A stretch of 23,594 nt of DNA from a virus: positions 1-23,594 of IMG/VR virus record IMGVR_UViG_3300010883_000489; one strand, 5' to 3'. Below, in pieces: positions 10,989-18,082 of the stretch. How positions within the stretch are numbered: position 1 is the stretch's first letter; each line of letters begins with the position of its first letter. Below the pieces are notes generated by a model, which saw nothing but the letters and a program-made list of their open reading frames with translations, did not search any database and was not told the DNA's origin. A program made the translations under genes and the position numbers.

Positions 10989-12669
10989 AGAACTGTCAGC
11001 GGAACGTAAGAAGTTACAAGCCTTGGGTGAGCTACCTCAGTGGATGACTACTATGGGATGGCAAGCCTTTAAAGGTAAGTACCTGTACGAAGCAGGCACC
11101 TTCGAGGAACAGATTGATCGCATAGTTAATCACTTAGCACAATTCCTGAACCAAGGAGAGCGTGAGTACTTTAAAGGTCGCTGGAAAGAGTTAATCATGA
11201 ATAATCATGCTTACCTTGCTACTCCAGTACTAGCTAATTGTGGTACTGAAAGGGGATTATCAGTCTCTTGTTCAGGTGGTGTTATTGATGACAGCATATA
11301 TGGGTTTGGAATGGCCCGATTAGAACAAGCTATCTTATCACAAGAAGGCTTTGGTACTAGCTCATTTATGAGTGAGATTCGACCTAGAGGTGCTCCAATA
11401 TCTCGTGGTGGTACTGCCGATGGTGTACTACCAGTATTTAAAGATATGGTTATAGGTGCTGAAAATGTATCACAAGGCGGAGTTCGTCGTGGTGCATGGG
11501 CTGGCTACTTAGACTTATCTCACCCAGACTTCTGGGAAATTGCACTAGAAGTTAAGAAGAATCCTGATGGCTCTAACATTGGTTGGAACATCTACGATTC
11601 TGATATAGCTAAGCTAGATGCTGGCGATAAGGAAACCACTGAGCGTTTCCAAGAGACTCAATATCTCAAGTGCTTAACTGGTAAAGGTTATTACTACTTC
11701 CCAGACAAAGTAGCTCGTATGCAACCACCAATGTATGAAGCACATGGACTATCTAGCAAAGCTAGTAACCTATGTACTGAAATTACACTACACGCTGACA
11801 AAGACAATAGTTACACTTGCGTACTATCAGGAATGGTTCTTACGACTTACGATGAATGGAAAGACACTGATGCAGTATTTTGTATGACAGTATTACTAGA
11901 TTGTCTTGTAGAAGACTTCCTAGTATCTGCCCGTAAGATTAAAGGGTTAGAAGCTGTTATATCTGGTACTGAGAAAGGCCGAGCTATTGGCTTAGGTGCT
12001 ACTGGTTATCACTCTGCTCTACAACAGAAAGACCTACCTTGGGATTCTTTTGAAGCACATCTATTTAACATGGAAGTGTTTCGTCATATCCAAGAAGAGT
12101 CTCTAAGAGCTAGTCAGTATATGGCTATAGAGTATGGTGAGCCTGAGTGGTGTGTAGGTTACGGAGTTCGTAATACTCACAGAACTGCTTTAGCTCCTAA
12201 CGTGTCTTCTGCTCTAATCTTCGGGTCAGAGTCTCAGGGTGTAACTCCTTGGTACGGTAACGTATATCAAGAAGGTACTGCCTCTGGAGAGATGTTCCGA
12301 GTCAACCCTGCTTTTGTTAAAGTACTAGCCAAGTATGGTAAAGACAATAACGAAACCTATATGCAGGTACTTAATGATGGTGGTTCAGTACGTAGCTTAG
12401 ATTACCTATCTGATCATGAAAAGCAAGTCTTCTTGACCTTCTTTGAAATTAATCAGATAGAAGTACTAAATGCTGCTAGTCGTCGTCAAAGCAAAATCTG
12501 TCAAGCACAAAGCATTAACCTTGCCTTTGCTGCTGATGAAGATGAAGCTTACATTTCGTTTGTACACCAACGTGCCTTTGAAGACCCTAACTGTAAATCG
12601 TTATACTACACTCGTAATAAAGCGGGGGTGGATGCTTCTAAAGGTGGATGCACAAGTTGTGCTAGTTAA
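10975..12669 (+). CDS. nrdA: Class I ribonucleotide reductase large subunit NrdA, 564 aa
   Basis: The catalytic subunit that reduces NDPs to dNDPs. Key residues are visible: Cys99 (SVSCSGG) and Cys282 (YTCVLSG) as the redox pair, the loop Asn265-Cys267-Glu269 (NLCTE) with the thiyl cysteine, LAPNVSSALIFG, the radical-transfer tyrosines Tyr544-Tyr545 (SLYYTR), and a C-terminal CTSCAS tail (Cys559, Cys562) for reduction by thioredoxin or glutaredoxin. It is much shorter than E. coli NrdA (761) and has no N-terminal ATP-cone, so classical dATP feedback inhibition is probably absent. The frame is open further upstream to 10927, but ATG 10975 has AAGGA at good distance and leaves only a small overlap with nrdB. 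Confidence 0.95.
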   Translation: MSKFEELSAERKKLQALGELPQWMTTMGWQAFKGKYLYEAGTFEEQIDRIVNHLAQFLNQGEREYFKGRWKELIMNNHAYLATPVLANCGTERGLSVSCSGGVIDDSIYGFGMARLEQAILSQEGFGTSSFMSEIRPRGAPISRGGTADGVLPVFKDMVIGAENVSQGGVRRGAWAGYLDLSHPDFWEIALEVKKNPDGSNIGWNIYDSDIAKLDAGDKETTERFQETQYLKCLTGKGYYYFPDKVARMQPPMYEAHGLSSKASNLCTEITLHADKDNSYTCVLSGMVLTTYDEWKDTDAVFCMTVLLDCLVEDFLVSARKIKGLEAVISGTEKGRAIGLGATGYHSALQQKDLPWDSFEAHLFNMEVFRHIQEESLRASQYMAIEYGEPEWCVGYGVRNTHRTALAPNVSSALIFGSESQGVTPWYGNVYQEGTASGEMFRVNPAFVKVLAKYGKDNNETYMQVLNDGGSVRSLDYLSDHEKQVFLTFFEINQIEVLNAASRRQSKICQAQSINLAFAADEDEAYISFVHQRAFEDPNCKSLYYTRNKAGVDASKGGCTSCAS

Positions 12670-12690
12670 CTAACTTAATAAGGAGAACTT

Positions 12691-13152
12691 ATGTTCTTAG
12701 ATTTATTTAAAAGAGAGAAAACATCACTGTTCAGAAAGATTAATAGTAAAGCTGTATTTCCTGTACGTAGTACTGAACACTCTGCTGGTCATGATCTAGT
12801 CTCCTTAGAAGGTGGTGTTATTAGGGCTGGAGAGCGTGCAGTAATACATACAGGCATTGGCTGGAACGAAGAGTTTCAGGAAGATGGGCAACTCTTCTTT
12901 GGCCTCATTAAAGAACGCTCTGGCCACGCTAGGTATTTTGGCTTGCAAGTATTGGGTGGAGTAGTTGATTTAGACTATAATAACAGTATAACAGTAATAT
13001 TACTTAATACTGGTGAAACCTCATTTCATTTCGACAAAGGTGACAAGATTGCACAATTGCTGGTCTTGCCATACGGACGAGCTAGGAATGAGATCACAGT
13101 AGAGACTCAGCGAGATGGTGGCTTTGGTAGCACTGATAGCGTATACGCGTAA
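12691..13152 (+). CDS. dut: dUTPase (trimeric type), 153 aa
   Basis: Hydrolyses dUTP to dUMP, limiting uracil in DNA and feeding ThyX. All five dUTPase motifs are present: 1 AGHDLV (32-37), 2 ERSG (75-78), 3 GVVDLDYN (90-97) with the catalytic Asp, 4 GDKIAQLLVLP (117-127) and 5 RDGGFGSTD (141-149). An extra N-terminal stretch of about 18 residues (MFLDLFKREKTSLFRKIN) precedes the core. The start is supported by AAGGAGAACTT before the ATG. It lies 21 bases after nrdA and completes the nucleotide block. Confidence 0.95.
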   Translation: MFLDLFKREKTSLFRKINSKAVFPVRSTEHSAGHDLVSLEGGVIRAGERAVIHTGIGWNEEFQEDGQLFFGLIKERSGHARYFGLQVLGGVVDLDYNNSITVILLNTGETSFHFDKGDKIAQLLVLPYGRARNEITVETQRDGGFGSTDSVYA

Positions 13153-13234
13153 TATTACGCAAGTCTAAGCCGACTATAAAAGGGTGGGTGTGACGAAGTA
13201 ACCTTACCGACCATCGCGTTGGAATAATAAAGTC

Positions 13235-13288
13235 AGTGGCTACCACTAGAACTAGATCAAGTTGGTAGATCTTGGTAATAACTACCAA
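13235..13288 (+). promoter_or_regulatory. Leader hairpins before the SSB gene
   Basis: The 167-bp gap between dUTPase and SSB holds AGTGG-CTA-CCACT (13235-13247) and TTGGTAG/CTACCAA (13262-13268/13282-13288). The leader ends in an AT-rich TTAATTAACTAATT and GGAACAACT before the ATG, similar to leaders of other genes here. Neither hairpin has a T-run. RNA processing or mRNA stabilisation of an abundant SSB message is the likeliest role. A TATAAAAG at about 13180 could be a -10-like element but lacks a clear partner. Confidence 0.4.
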
Positions 13289-13319
13289 ACCTTACATTAA
13301 TTAACTAATTGGAACAACT

Positions 13320-14033
13320 ATGTCAGCACCAGTCGCACAAAAGAAAGAAACAAATATCGTAACAATGAAAGATATTATCTACATGTTCAGCTCTGTTAAT
13401 CGCCCTGTTGAGCAGCTTAATACAGACAACAAGCCACCTATTTCTGGTAAAGATTCACCTACCTTTGGTTTGGAATTTCACTCCTATGAAATCAAAATCT
13501 TAATACCTGAGTCTCGCTTCAAGGCATTGAAGAAAAAGTTCAAAGGCGCTAAGAACTTAGTGAACGCTAAAGAGTGTGAGCGAGATGACTTACTTGAGAA
13601 GTATGACTTCTTAAAGCCAGAAGACTTAACAGAAGATGATATGGTCTTAGTTAAGTTCTCTCAAACTTGCCTAATCGGTAAAGCTAACAAGGATGGTGTG
13701 AGGAGAGAATCATACCCTGTAAAACAGATTGGTATTAAAGGCAAAGTACAAGACCTTAAAGGCTTGACAGTTGACCAAGATACCAACCTTGGCAATGGCT
13801 CTAAAGGTCATTTCCAATTCAAGCCTGTAGATGGGCCAAATGGTCTGTACTTGTACCCTAACTTACTATGTATTACTGACTTAATAGAGTACGTAGGTGG
13901 TGGTGCAGAAGAAGATATGGACTCATTAGGCATTGAAGAGCTTGATGATACAGACATGGCAGTAGTTGCTCAAGAGCAAGAGCAAGAAAAGGAAGTAGAC
14001 GAAGTACCTGAGCAAGACGAAGGTATGTTTTAA
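13320..14033 (+). CDS. Single-stranded DNA-binding protein (T7 gp2.5-like), 237 aa
   Basis: Assigned from context and architecture. It has a length close to T7 gp2.5 (232 aa) and a globular N-terminal region with likely OB-fold strands (FGLEFHSYEIKILIP, MVLVKFSQTCLIGKA, GLYLYPNLLCITDLIEYV). The C-terminal tail of about 40 residues is highly acidic (EEDMDSLGIEELDDTDM, then QEQEQEKEVDEVPEQDEG) and ends in Phe, as in gp2.5, where the tail contacts polymerase and primase. It has its own structured leader and a strong terminator, fitting an abundant protein. It sits between nucleotide synthesis and recombination genes. Confidence 0.85.
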   Translation: MSAPVAQKKETNIVTMKDIIYMFSSVNRPVEQLNTDNKPPISGKDSPTFGLEFHSYEIKILIPESRFKALKKKFKGAKNLVNAKECERDDLLEKYDFLKPEDLTEDDMVLVKFSQTCLIGKANKDGVRRESYPVKQIGIKGKVQDLKGLTVDQDTNLGNGSKGHFQFKPVDGPNGLYLYPNLLCITDLIEYVGGGAEEDMDSLGIEELDDTDMAVVAQEQEQEKEVDEVPEQDEGMF

Positions 14034-14047
14034 GTCAGTTAATTATA

Positions 14048-14078
14048 AGAAGCCCTAGACTTACTTAGGGCTTCTTTG
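14048..14078 (+). terminator. Intrinsic terminator after the SSB gene
   Basis: AGAAGCCCTA (14048-14057) pairs perfectly with TAGGGCTTCT (14066-14075), giving a 10-bp stem with an 8-nt loop followed by TT. The AAGCCCTA arm is shared with the terminator at 2999, so the two are probably related copies. Confidence 0.85.
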
Positions 14079-14123
14079 TCAAGTCTACTTAATTCAGAGT
14101 AGCTTTCACAAAGAAGAGAAATT

Positions 14124-14255
14124 ATGACAACTTATTTAGCAGTATCAAACGATGGCGGAACTGAACATTTCTCTGCCTACAATCATTCAGATGCTTATCA
14201 GCAAGCTACAGATTGGGCTGGCGATGACGGGCTACGGAGCTTCGATGAAGTTTAA
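14124..14255 (+). CDS. Small acidic hypothetical protein (43 aa)
   Basis: AAGAAGAGAAATT precedes the ATG, giving a good SD. The product starts MTTYLAVSNDGGTEHFSAYN and ends DDGLRSFDEV. It overlaps the next gene by 11 bases. Another frame running through here from 14152 appears to be an upstream extension of the next ORF and is less likely, since it would overlap this well-initiated gene almost completely. No family is recognised. Confidence 0.6.
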   Translation: MTTYLAVSNDGGTEHFSAYNHSDAYQQATDWAGDDGLRSFDEV

Positions 14256-14631
14256 CCCAACATCACCGTCAGTTATTTTGGCTCTAAATATGGAGACAGA
14301 AGAAGAAGAGTTAAGAGTATTAAGGTGGTTCTACTCAAAAGAACCTACTAAGCTAGTAGGTTACTGGGAAGGAAAGGAAGAGCGTAGTTACCAACTTGAC
14401 TCTAAGTACATTACAGACGAAAGAGGACTTCGTATAGCTCTTTTGAATAATAAACAGAAGGCTTTCATAAGCATAAGCCATGGAGGAGGTGCTGTACTAC
14501 AAAGTCCTGCTGGATTATTTGAAAAAGTATTCTTAGGTTATATGCTAGAATACTTTTCCAACTCTGGCAACTGTACCTATTGCCCAACATCTAAAACCTA
14601 CTGGAAAGCAGTAGGATGGACACTAACATGA
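14245..14631 (+). CDS. Hypothetical protein (128 aa)
   Basis: The start is set at ATG 14245 (MKFNPTSPSVILALNMETEE), with GGAG five bases upstream. The frame is open back to 14152, but that region encodes the preceding 43-aa gene. The product is a mixed alpha/beta soluble protein with a short Gly-rich segment (ISHGGGAVLQSPAG) and a C-terminal SGNCTYCPTSKTYW with two cysteines. No domain is recognised. The TGA overlaps the exonuclease start (ATGA). Confidence 0.65.
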   Translation: MKFNPTSPSVILALNMETEEEELRVLRWFYSKEPTKLVGYWEGKEERSYQLDSKYITDERGLRIALLNNKQKAFISISHGGGAVLQSPAGLFEKVFLGYMLEYFSNSGNCTYCPTSKTYWKAVGWTLT

Positions 14632-15599
14632 GCTTTGAAGATTTAGGAGTAACAGGACTAGTAAGTAAAATACTACTAGTCGATGGAGATATAATTGTCT
14701 ACCAACCATGTACCATATACACAGAAGACGATGATGCTTCTCGCAGGTCTATTGGTAGAAAAATAAGTAACAAACTAGATAAGTTAATGACTGCTGCTGG
14801 ATGCGACAGATACATGTTCTTTCTTACAACTAAGTTTAACTTCCGTAATGAGCTTGTGGATGACTACAAAGCTAATCGTAGTAAAAAGGACAGACCAGTC
14901 AACTTAGAGTGGGCCAAGAAGTTTGCTGTAAAGCACTTGAACGCACACTATGTTAAAGGCCTAGAAGCGGATGACTTGCTTGGTATCTATATGAAGGAAG
15001 ACTGTGTAATCTGGAGCATAGATAAAGATTTGCGTCAGATTCCTGGTGAGCATTTAGATGATGATACTCAAAAAGTAATTACTATCACTGAGGAAGGTCG
15101 CCTAGAGCAAAAGTTTTGGGTAACTAAAGATGGCAACCCGCGTGATAAAATATACTTTGAAGGAGACTTAGGGTTATACCATCAAATGCTTATTGGAGAC
15201 AAGACCGATAACATTTTAGGTTGTGCTCAAATGAAACCTGTTATGACTAAAACTGGAGCTAACAAAGGACAAGTTAAAGTCAAGCGAGTAGGCGTAGGTG
15301 AGAAGGCTTCTTACAAAGCTATTATCGCAGGTATTATAAAAGCTAGAGCTACTGGCACTAGAACTGATAGTGAAGCTGCATTAGCGGTAGTAATATTTAA
15401 CTACAAGAAAATCTGGGGCGATAAGTGGCAAGTCCATTTAGAAACTCAAGCTAACTTACTATTCATGGTACGTATGATGCAGGGCGATATATTTCGTCGT
15501 TGGACTTACGATGGCCGTAAAGAATACTTCCATCTAATAGAAGGACGTATTCTAACAGAAGAGGAATTTATTAATGACTACAAGACAATTAAGAACTGA
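14628..15599 (+). CDS. 5'-3' exonuclease (T7 gp6 / FEN family), 323 aa
   Basis: Removes RNA primers and 5' ends during replication and recombination. The family acidic clusters are clear: LLVDGDIIVY (Asp19, Asp21), GLEADDLLG (Glu113, Asp115, Asp116), SIDKDLRQIPG (Asp132, Asp134) and LIGDKTDNILG (Asp191, Asp194), followed by an H3TH-like region (KRVGVGEKASYKAI). Start ATG 14628 gives the common ATGA overlap; ATG 14616, four codons earlier, is an alternative. It overlaps the next nuclease gene by 26 bases. Confidence 0.92.
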   Translation: MSFEDLGVTGLVSKILLVDGDIIVYQPCTIYTEDDDASRRSIGRKISNKLDKLMTAAGCDRYMFFLTTKFNFRNELVDDYKANRSKKDRPVNLEWAKKFAVKHLNAHYVKGLEADDLLGIYMKEDCVIWSIDKDLRQIPGEHLDDDTQKVITITEEGRLEQKFWVTKDGNPRDKIYFEGDLGLYHQMLIGDKTDNILGCAQMKPVMTKTGANKGQVKVKRVGVGEKASYKAIIAGIIKARATGTRTDSEAALAVVIFNYKKIWGDKWQVHLETQANLLFMVRMMQGDIFRRWTYDGRKEYFHLIEGRILTEEEFINDYKTIKN

Positions 15600-15969
15600 T
15601 CAAGTAGATGCAACAAGGAAACAGTATGCAGCTAAACAGAAATACCGTTGTCCGTTATGCAAAGGTGCTATTGCTCACGGTATCAATGCACTTGACCACG
15701 ACCATAAGAATGGTATGGTTCGGGCAACACTATGTCAATCGTGTAACGTGTCAGAGGGTAAAGTACTTGCGGGCGTTAAATTCAGGACTCCCATTGGGAA
15801 TTTGGCCTACAAAGACCCCGTGGAGTGGTTGCGCAGACTAGCTGACTACTGGGAGTGGCACAAGAACAACCCATCTGGGATAGTACACCCTACGTTTGAC
15901 TTGAAGACTGGTAAGCAAAAGCCAGTCAAAAGAAAGACAACTAGCAAAACAGCTAAGAAACTTTTTTAA
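15574..15969 (+). CDS. Recombination endonuclease VII-like nuclease (His-Me finger), 131 aa
   Basis: Probable branched-DNA or debranching nuclease. CPLC (Cys26, Cys29) and CQSC (Cys54, Cys57) form the structural zinc site, with the His-Me core LDHDHKNGMVRATLC (Asp41-His44) followed by Asn58, the pattern of T4 endonuclease VII. T7 uses the unrelated endonuclease I (gp3) here, so this may be its functional replacement. The C-terminal tail is lysine-rich (KQKPVKRKTTSKTAKKLF) and may bind DNA. The start overlaps the exonuclease end. Confidence 0.9.
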   Translation: MTTRQLRTDQVDATRKQYAAKQKYRCPLCKGAIAHGINALDHDHKNGMVRATLCQSCNVSEGKVLAGVKFRTPIGNLAYKDPVEWLRRLADYWEWHKNNPSGIVHPTFDLKTGKQKPVKRKTTSKTAKKLF

Positions 15970-16002
15970 GCTTTCATTAAGCTTGCACTATTGGAGACTA
16001 CT

Positions 16003-16197
16003 ATGGTACAAGATACACCAATGAGTACCCTTAGAAATAAAGACCGACCAGAAGAGCCACATATAGTACAGTATGTAAGAGAGAAGTTTTATAGCTTTAG
16101 AAACACTCATAGATACACGCCACCTTCTACCGAATGTGAATTATGTGGCAGCTATAAAGAAACCTCAATATGTGTAAGAACTATAACTAGGAACTAA
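16003..16197 (+). CDS. Small hypothetical protein (64 aa)
   Basis: ATG 16003 is chosen because GGAG lies 6 bases upstream; a TTG at 15991 would add four residues but overlaps that SD. The product begins MVQDTPMSTLRNKDRPEEPH and has one CELCG pair near residue 46 plus a later Cys, hinting at a partial zinc site. No family is recognised. It sits 2 bases upstream of the ligase. Confidence 0.55.
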   Translation: MVQDTPMSTLRNKDRPEEPHIVQYVREKFYSFRNTHRYTPPSTECELCGSYKETSICVRTITRN

Positions 16198-16199
16198 CT

Positions 16200-17204
16200 A
16201 TGAACATCTTTCAACTATTAGGACTTCCAGCAGACCATCGCAAGGAAGACAAAGTAACACAATTAGTAAAACACTATGATGAAGTTACACAAAAGCACAA
16301 AGAAGGCAAGCGGTTTGCTGTACAACTAAAAGAAGATGGCGTATGTGCAATCACTGTTATTCGTGATGGTATGGCTATTATCTTTAGTCGTACTGGACGC
16401 AAGTTTACAAACACTGGAAACTTATGCCAAGTAATAAGCTCAAATAACTTTCCAGACGGAGTATACTTTGGCGAATTAGTAAACTCACATGTAAGTTTAG
16501 AAGTACTTTCAGGTAAAGTAAGTCCTAACAGGACTAAACCCCTAAAGCCAGAAGAAATGTACATAGCCCAAACACTGCGTATGCGCTTCTTTGATTTAAT
16601 AAGCATTGAATCATTTATTGAAGGTGCCAGCCAGACTACTTACCAAAGAAGATACAATAATCTTTGTGAACGTGTACGTGAAGGTGGTTTCCTATGTAAA
16701 GACAGACACAGCCGAGTTAGTGTAATAAACTTAATGCCTATTGACAATGAAGCCGAAGCAGATCATTACTTAGATGAATTAGTAAAGAAAGGCGAAGAAG
16801 GCCTAGTAATCATCAACCTAGACGCTGATTGGGAAGCTGGGCATAAAGGCTGGCGCAAGATGAAGAAGGTTCGTGGTTGTGATTACGACCTAAGATGCAT
16901 CGGCTACGAAGAAGGCAAAGGTAAGTATAAAAGCTTAGTCGCCAACTTAGTCTTTGAGTGGAAGGATGGGAAGACTATCAAGTGTATGCTTGGTAAAGGT
17001 TGGACTCATGAGATGGCTAGAGACATGTTCTATGCTGCAAAAACTCATAAAAACTATGGAGCTAGTTGCCCTCCACATATTAAGCAATCTAGCCCAATTG
17101 GTAAAGTCTTCCAAGTGTACGCACTAGAAGAATCTAGCAAAGGCAAACTACGCCTACCTAAAGTTGGTGAGCAACGGTTTGATAAGGTGAAAGCTGATGT
17201 TTAA
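16200..17204 (+). CDS. ATP-dependent DNA ligase, 334 aa
   Basis: Seals nicks by adenylating Lys44. Nucleotidyltransferase motifs are in order: I KEDG (44-47), Ia-like SRTGRKF (63-69), III YFGELV (89-94), IV EEGLVI (199-204) and V WRKMKKVRGCD (218-228). An OB-fold C-terminal domain follows (YDLRCIGYEEGKGKYKSLVA, then LGKGWTHEM). The length is near T7 ligase (359). It starts 2 bases after the previous stop and overlaps the next gene by 8 bases. With the exonuclease and endonuclease VII-like protein it completes the repair and recombination set. Confidence 0.93.
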   Translation: MNIFQLLGLPADHRKEDKVTQLVKHYDEVTQKHKEGKRFAVQLKEDGVCAITVIRDGMAIIFSRTGRKFTNTGNLCQVISSNNFPDGVYFGELVNSHVSLEVLSGKVSPNRTKPLKPEEMYIAQTLRMRFFDLISIESFIEGASQTTYQRRYNNLCERVREGGFLCKDRHSRVSVINLMPIDNEAEADHYLDELVKKGEEGLVIINLDADWEAGHKGWRKMKKVRGCDYDLRCIGYEEGKGKYKSLVANLVFEWKDGKTIKCMLGKGWTHEMARDMFYAAKTHKNYGASCPPHIKQSSPIGKVFQVYALEESSKGKLRLPKVGEQRFDKVKADV

Positions 17205-17466
17205 CTTAAATAAAATCCAAGAAGCAGTAGGACATAATCTAACTAACTCTGAAATATGTATTATACCGAAGTTAGGTGGTACGGTAGAGTTAGTGATAAC
17301 TTCTAAGGGTCCTAATAGTGGAGTAGAGTTTAGAATGTCTTATGCGTTTGGTGCACCAGAATTATTTAGTATAGGTGACAAAGCTATGGAAAAGATCATA
17401 GTAGATGCAGCTTACAGAATGTCTGACGATATACGCCTTCACCCAGAATACCACAAGGATTGCTGA
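17197..17466 (+). CDS. Hypothetical protein (89 aa)
   Basis: It overlaps the ligase end by 8 bases and the terminase small subunit start by one base (TGATG). The product begins MFNLNKIQEAVGHNLTNSEI and is alpha/beta with no membrane segment; the C-terminus is DDIRLHPEYHKDC. I do not recognise it. The overlaps indicate co-translation from ligase into the packaging genes. Confidence 0.65.
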   Translation: MFNLNKIQEAVGHNLTNSEICIIPKLGGTVELVITSKGPNSGVEFRMSYAFGAPELFSIGDKAMEKIIVDAAYRMSDDIRLHPEYHKDC

Positions 17467-17939
17467 TGTCTGAACTAGTAACACAAGAACACATACCATT
17501 ACCTCAAGACCACGAGCTAATTGCTCTAGCAATGCTAGAAACTCGTGGTGACTTAGCTAAGGCAAGCCGCTCAGATACAGTAGAGCATAACGCTATGTCA
17601 CTACGAGCAGAAGTTAAGAAGTACCCAGCGATACGTAAGCGGTATCATGAACTACTTACAGATGAACTGCAAGAGAAAGGCTTACATATCGCTGAACGTA
17701 TCTTACGTATGGCTGAGTTGCAAGAACAAGCAATGGGCCAGACAGTGATGGTTGATGGTATGGATGGCCCAGAAGCTATGGATATGCCAGCAGACCCTAA
17801 GATGGTTATTGAACTATCTAAGGAAATATCAAGATTGATTGCAGAAGGTAAAGGGCAAAACATGTCCTCCAAGGCTGCGGTTATGATTGCAAGCAAAGAA
17901 GATGCTAGGGAGTTACTAGCAAGCTACTTAGACTCGTAG
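17466..17939 (+). CDS. Terminase small subunit, 157 aa
   Basis: Recognises phage DNA for packaging. The N-terminal region ALAMLETRGDLAKASRSDTV and the following LRAEVKKYPAIRKRYHELL look like the helix-turn-helix of small terminases. A long helical middle (ERILRMAELQEQAMG) and a conserved-looking SKEISRLIAEGKGQ follow. Position two genes before the large subunit supports it. ATG 17466 (TGATG overlap) is preferred over the TTG at 17460. The next gene has a perfect AGGAGG immediately after its stop. Confidence 0.72.
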   Translation: MSELVTQEHIPLPQDHELIALAMLETRGDLAKASRSDTVEHNAMSLRAEVKKYPAIRKRYHELLTDELQEKGLHIAERILRMAELQEQAMGQTVMVDGMDGPEAMDMPADPKMVIELSKEISRLIAEGKGQNMSSKAAVMIASKEDARELLASYLDS

Positions 17940-17947
17940 GAGGAGCT

Positions 17948-18082
17948 ATGTACATACCAGTCAATGCAATTACTTTCAGCACACCAAAAGGTGATGTAGT
18001 AGTTAAGGGCTACGTAGATGGTGACTTGACAATTAAGATTCCCCGTAAGGAGAAGCCTGATGAGTTACATATCAAGCCTTGA
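17948..18082 (+). CDS. Small hypothetical protein (44 aa) between the terminase genes
   Basis: Starts with a perfect SD (TAGGAGGAGCT) and overlaps the start of the large terminase by 23 bases. The product begins MYIPVNAITFSTPKGDVVVK and is a short beta-rich, basic peptide ending HIKP. It may act in translational coupling to the large subunit. No family is recognised. Confidence 0.6.
   Translation: MYIPVNAITFSTPKGDVVVKGYVDGDLTIKIPRKEKPDELHIKP

Noticed and set aside
12470-12673. Plus-strand ORF inside the end of nrdA
   Set aside because: Out-of-frame shadow of the conserved NrdA C-terminus, with no initiation signal.
14152-14631. Longer 159-codon version of the hypothetical protein at 14245
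   Set aside because: The first 31 codons overlap a well-initiated 43-aa gene; ATG 14245 has a better SD.
15962-15984. AAGCTT-tcatt-AAGCTT hairpin next to six T's
   Set aside because: The T-run is on the 5' side, so it would act only as a minus-strand terminator, where no transcription is expected.
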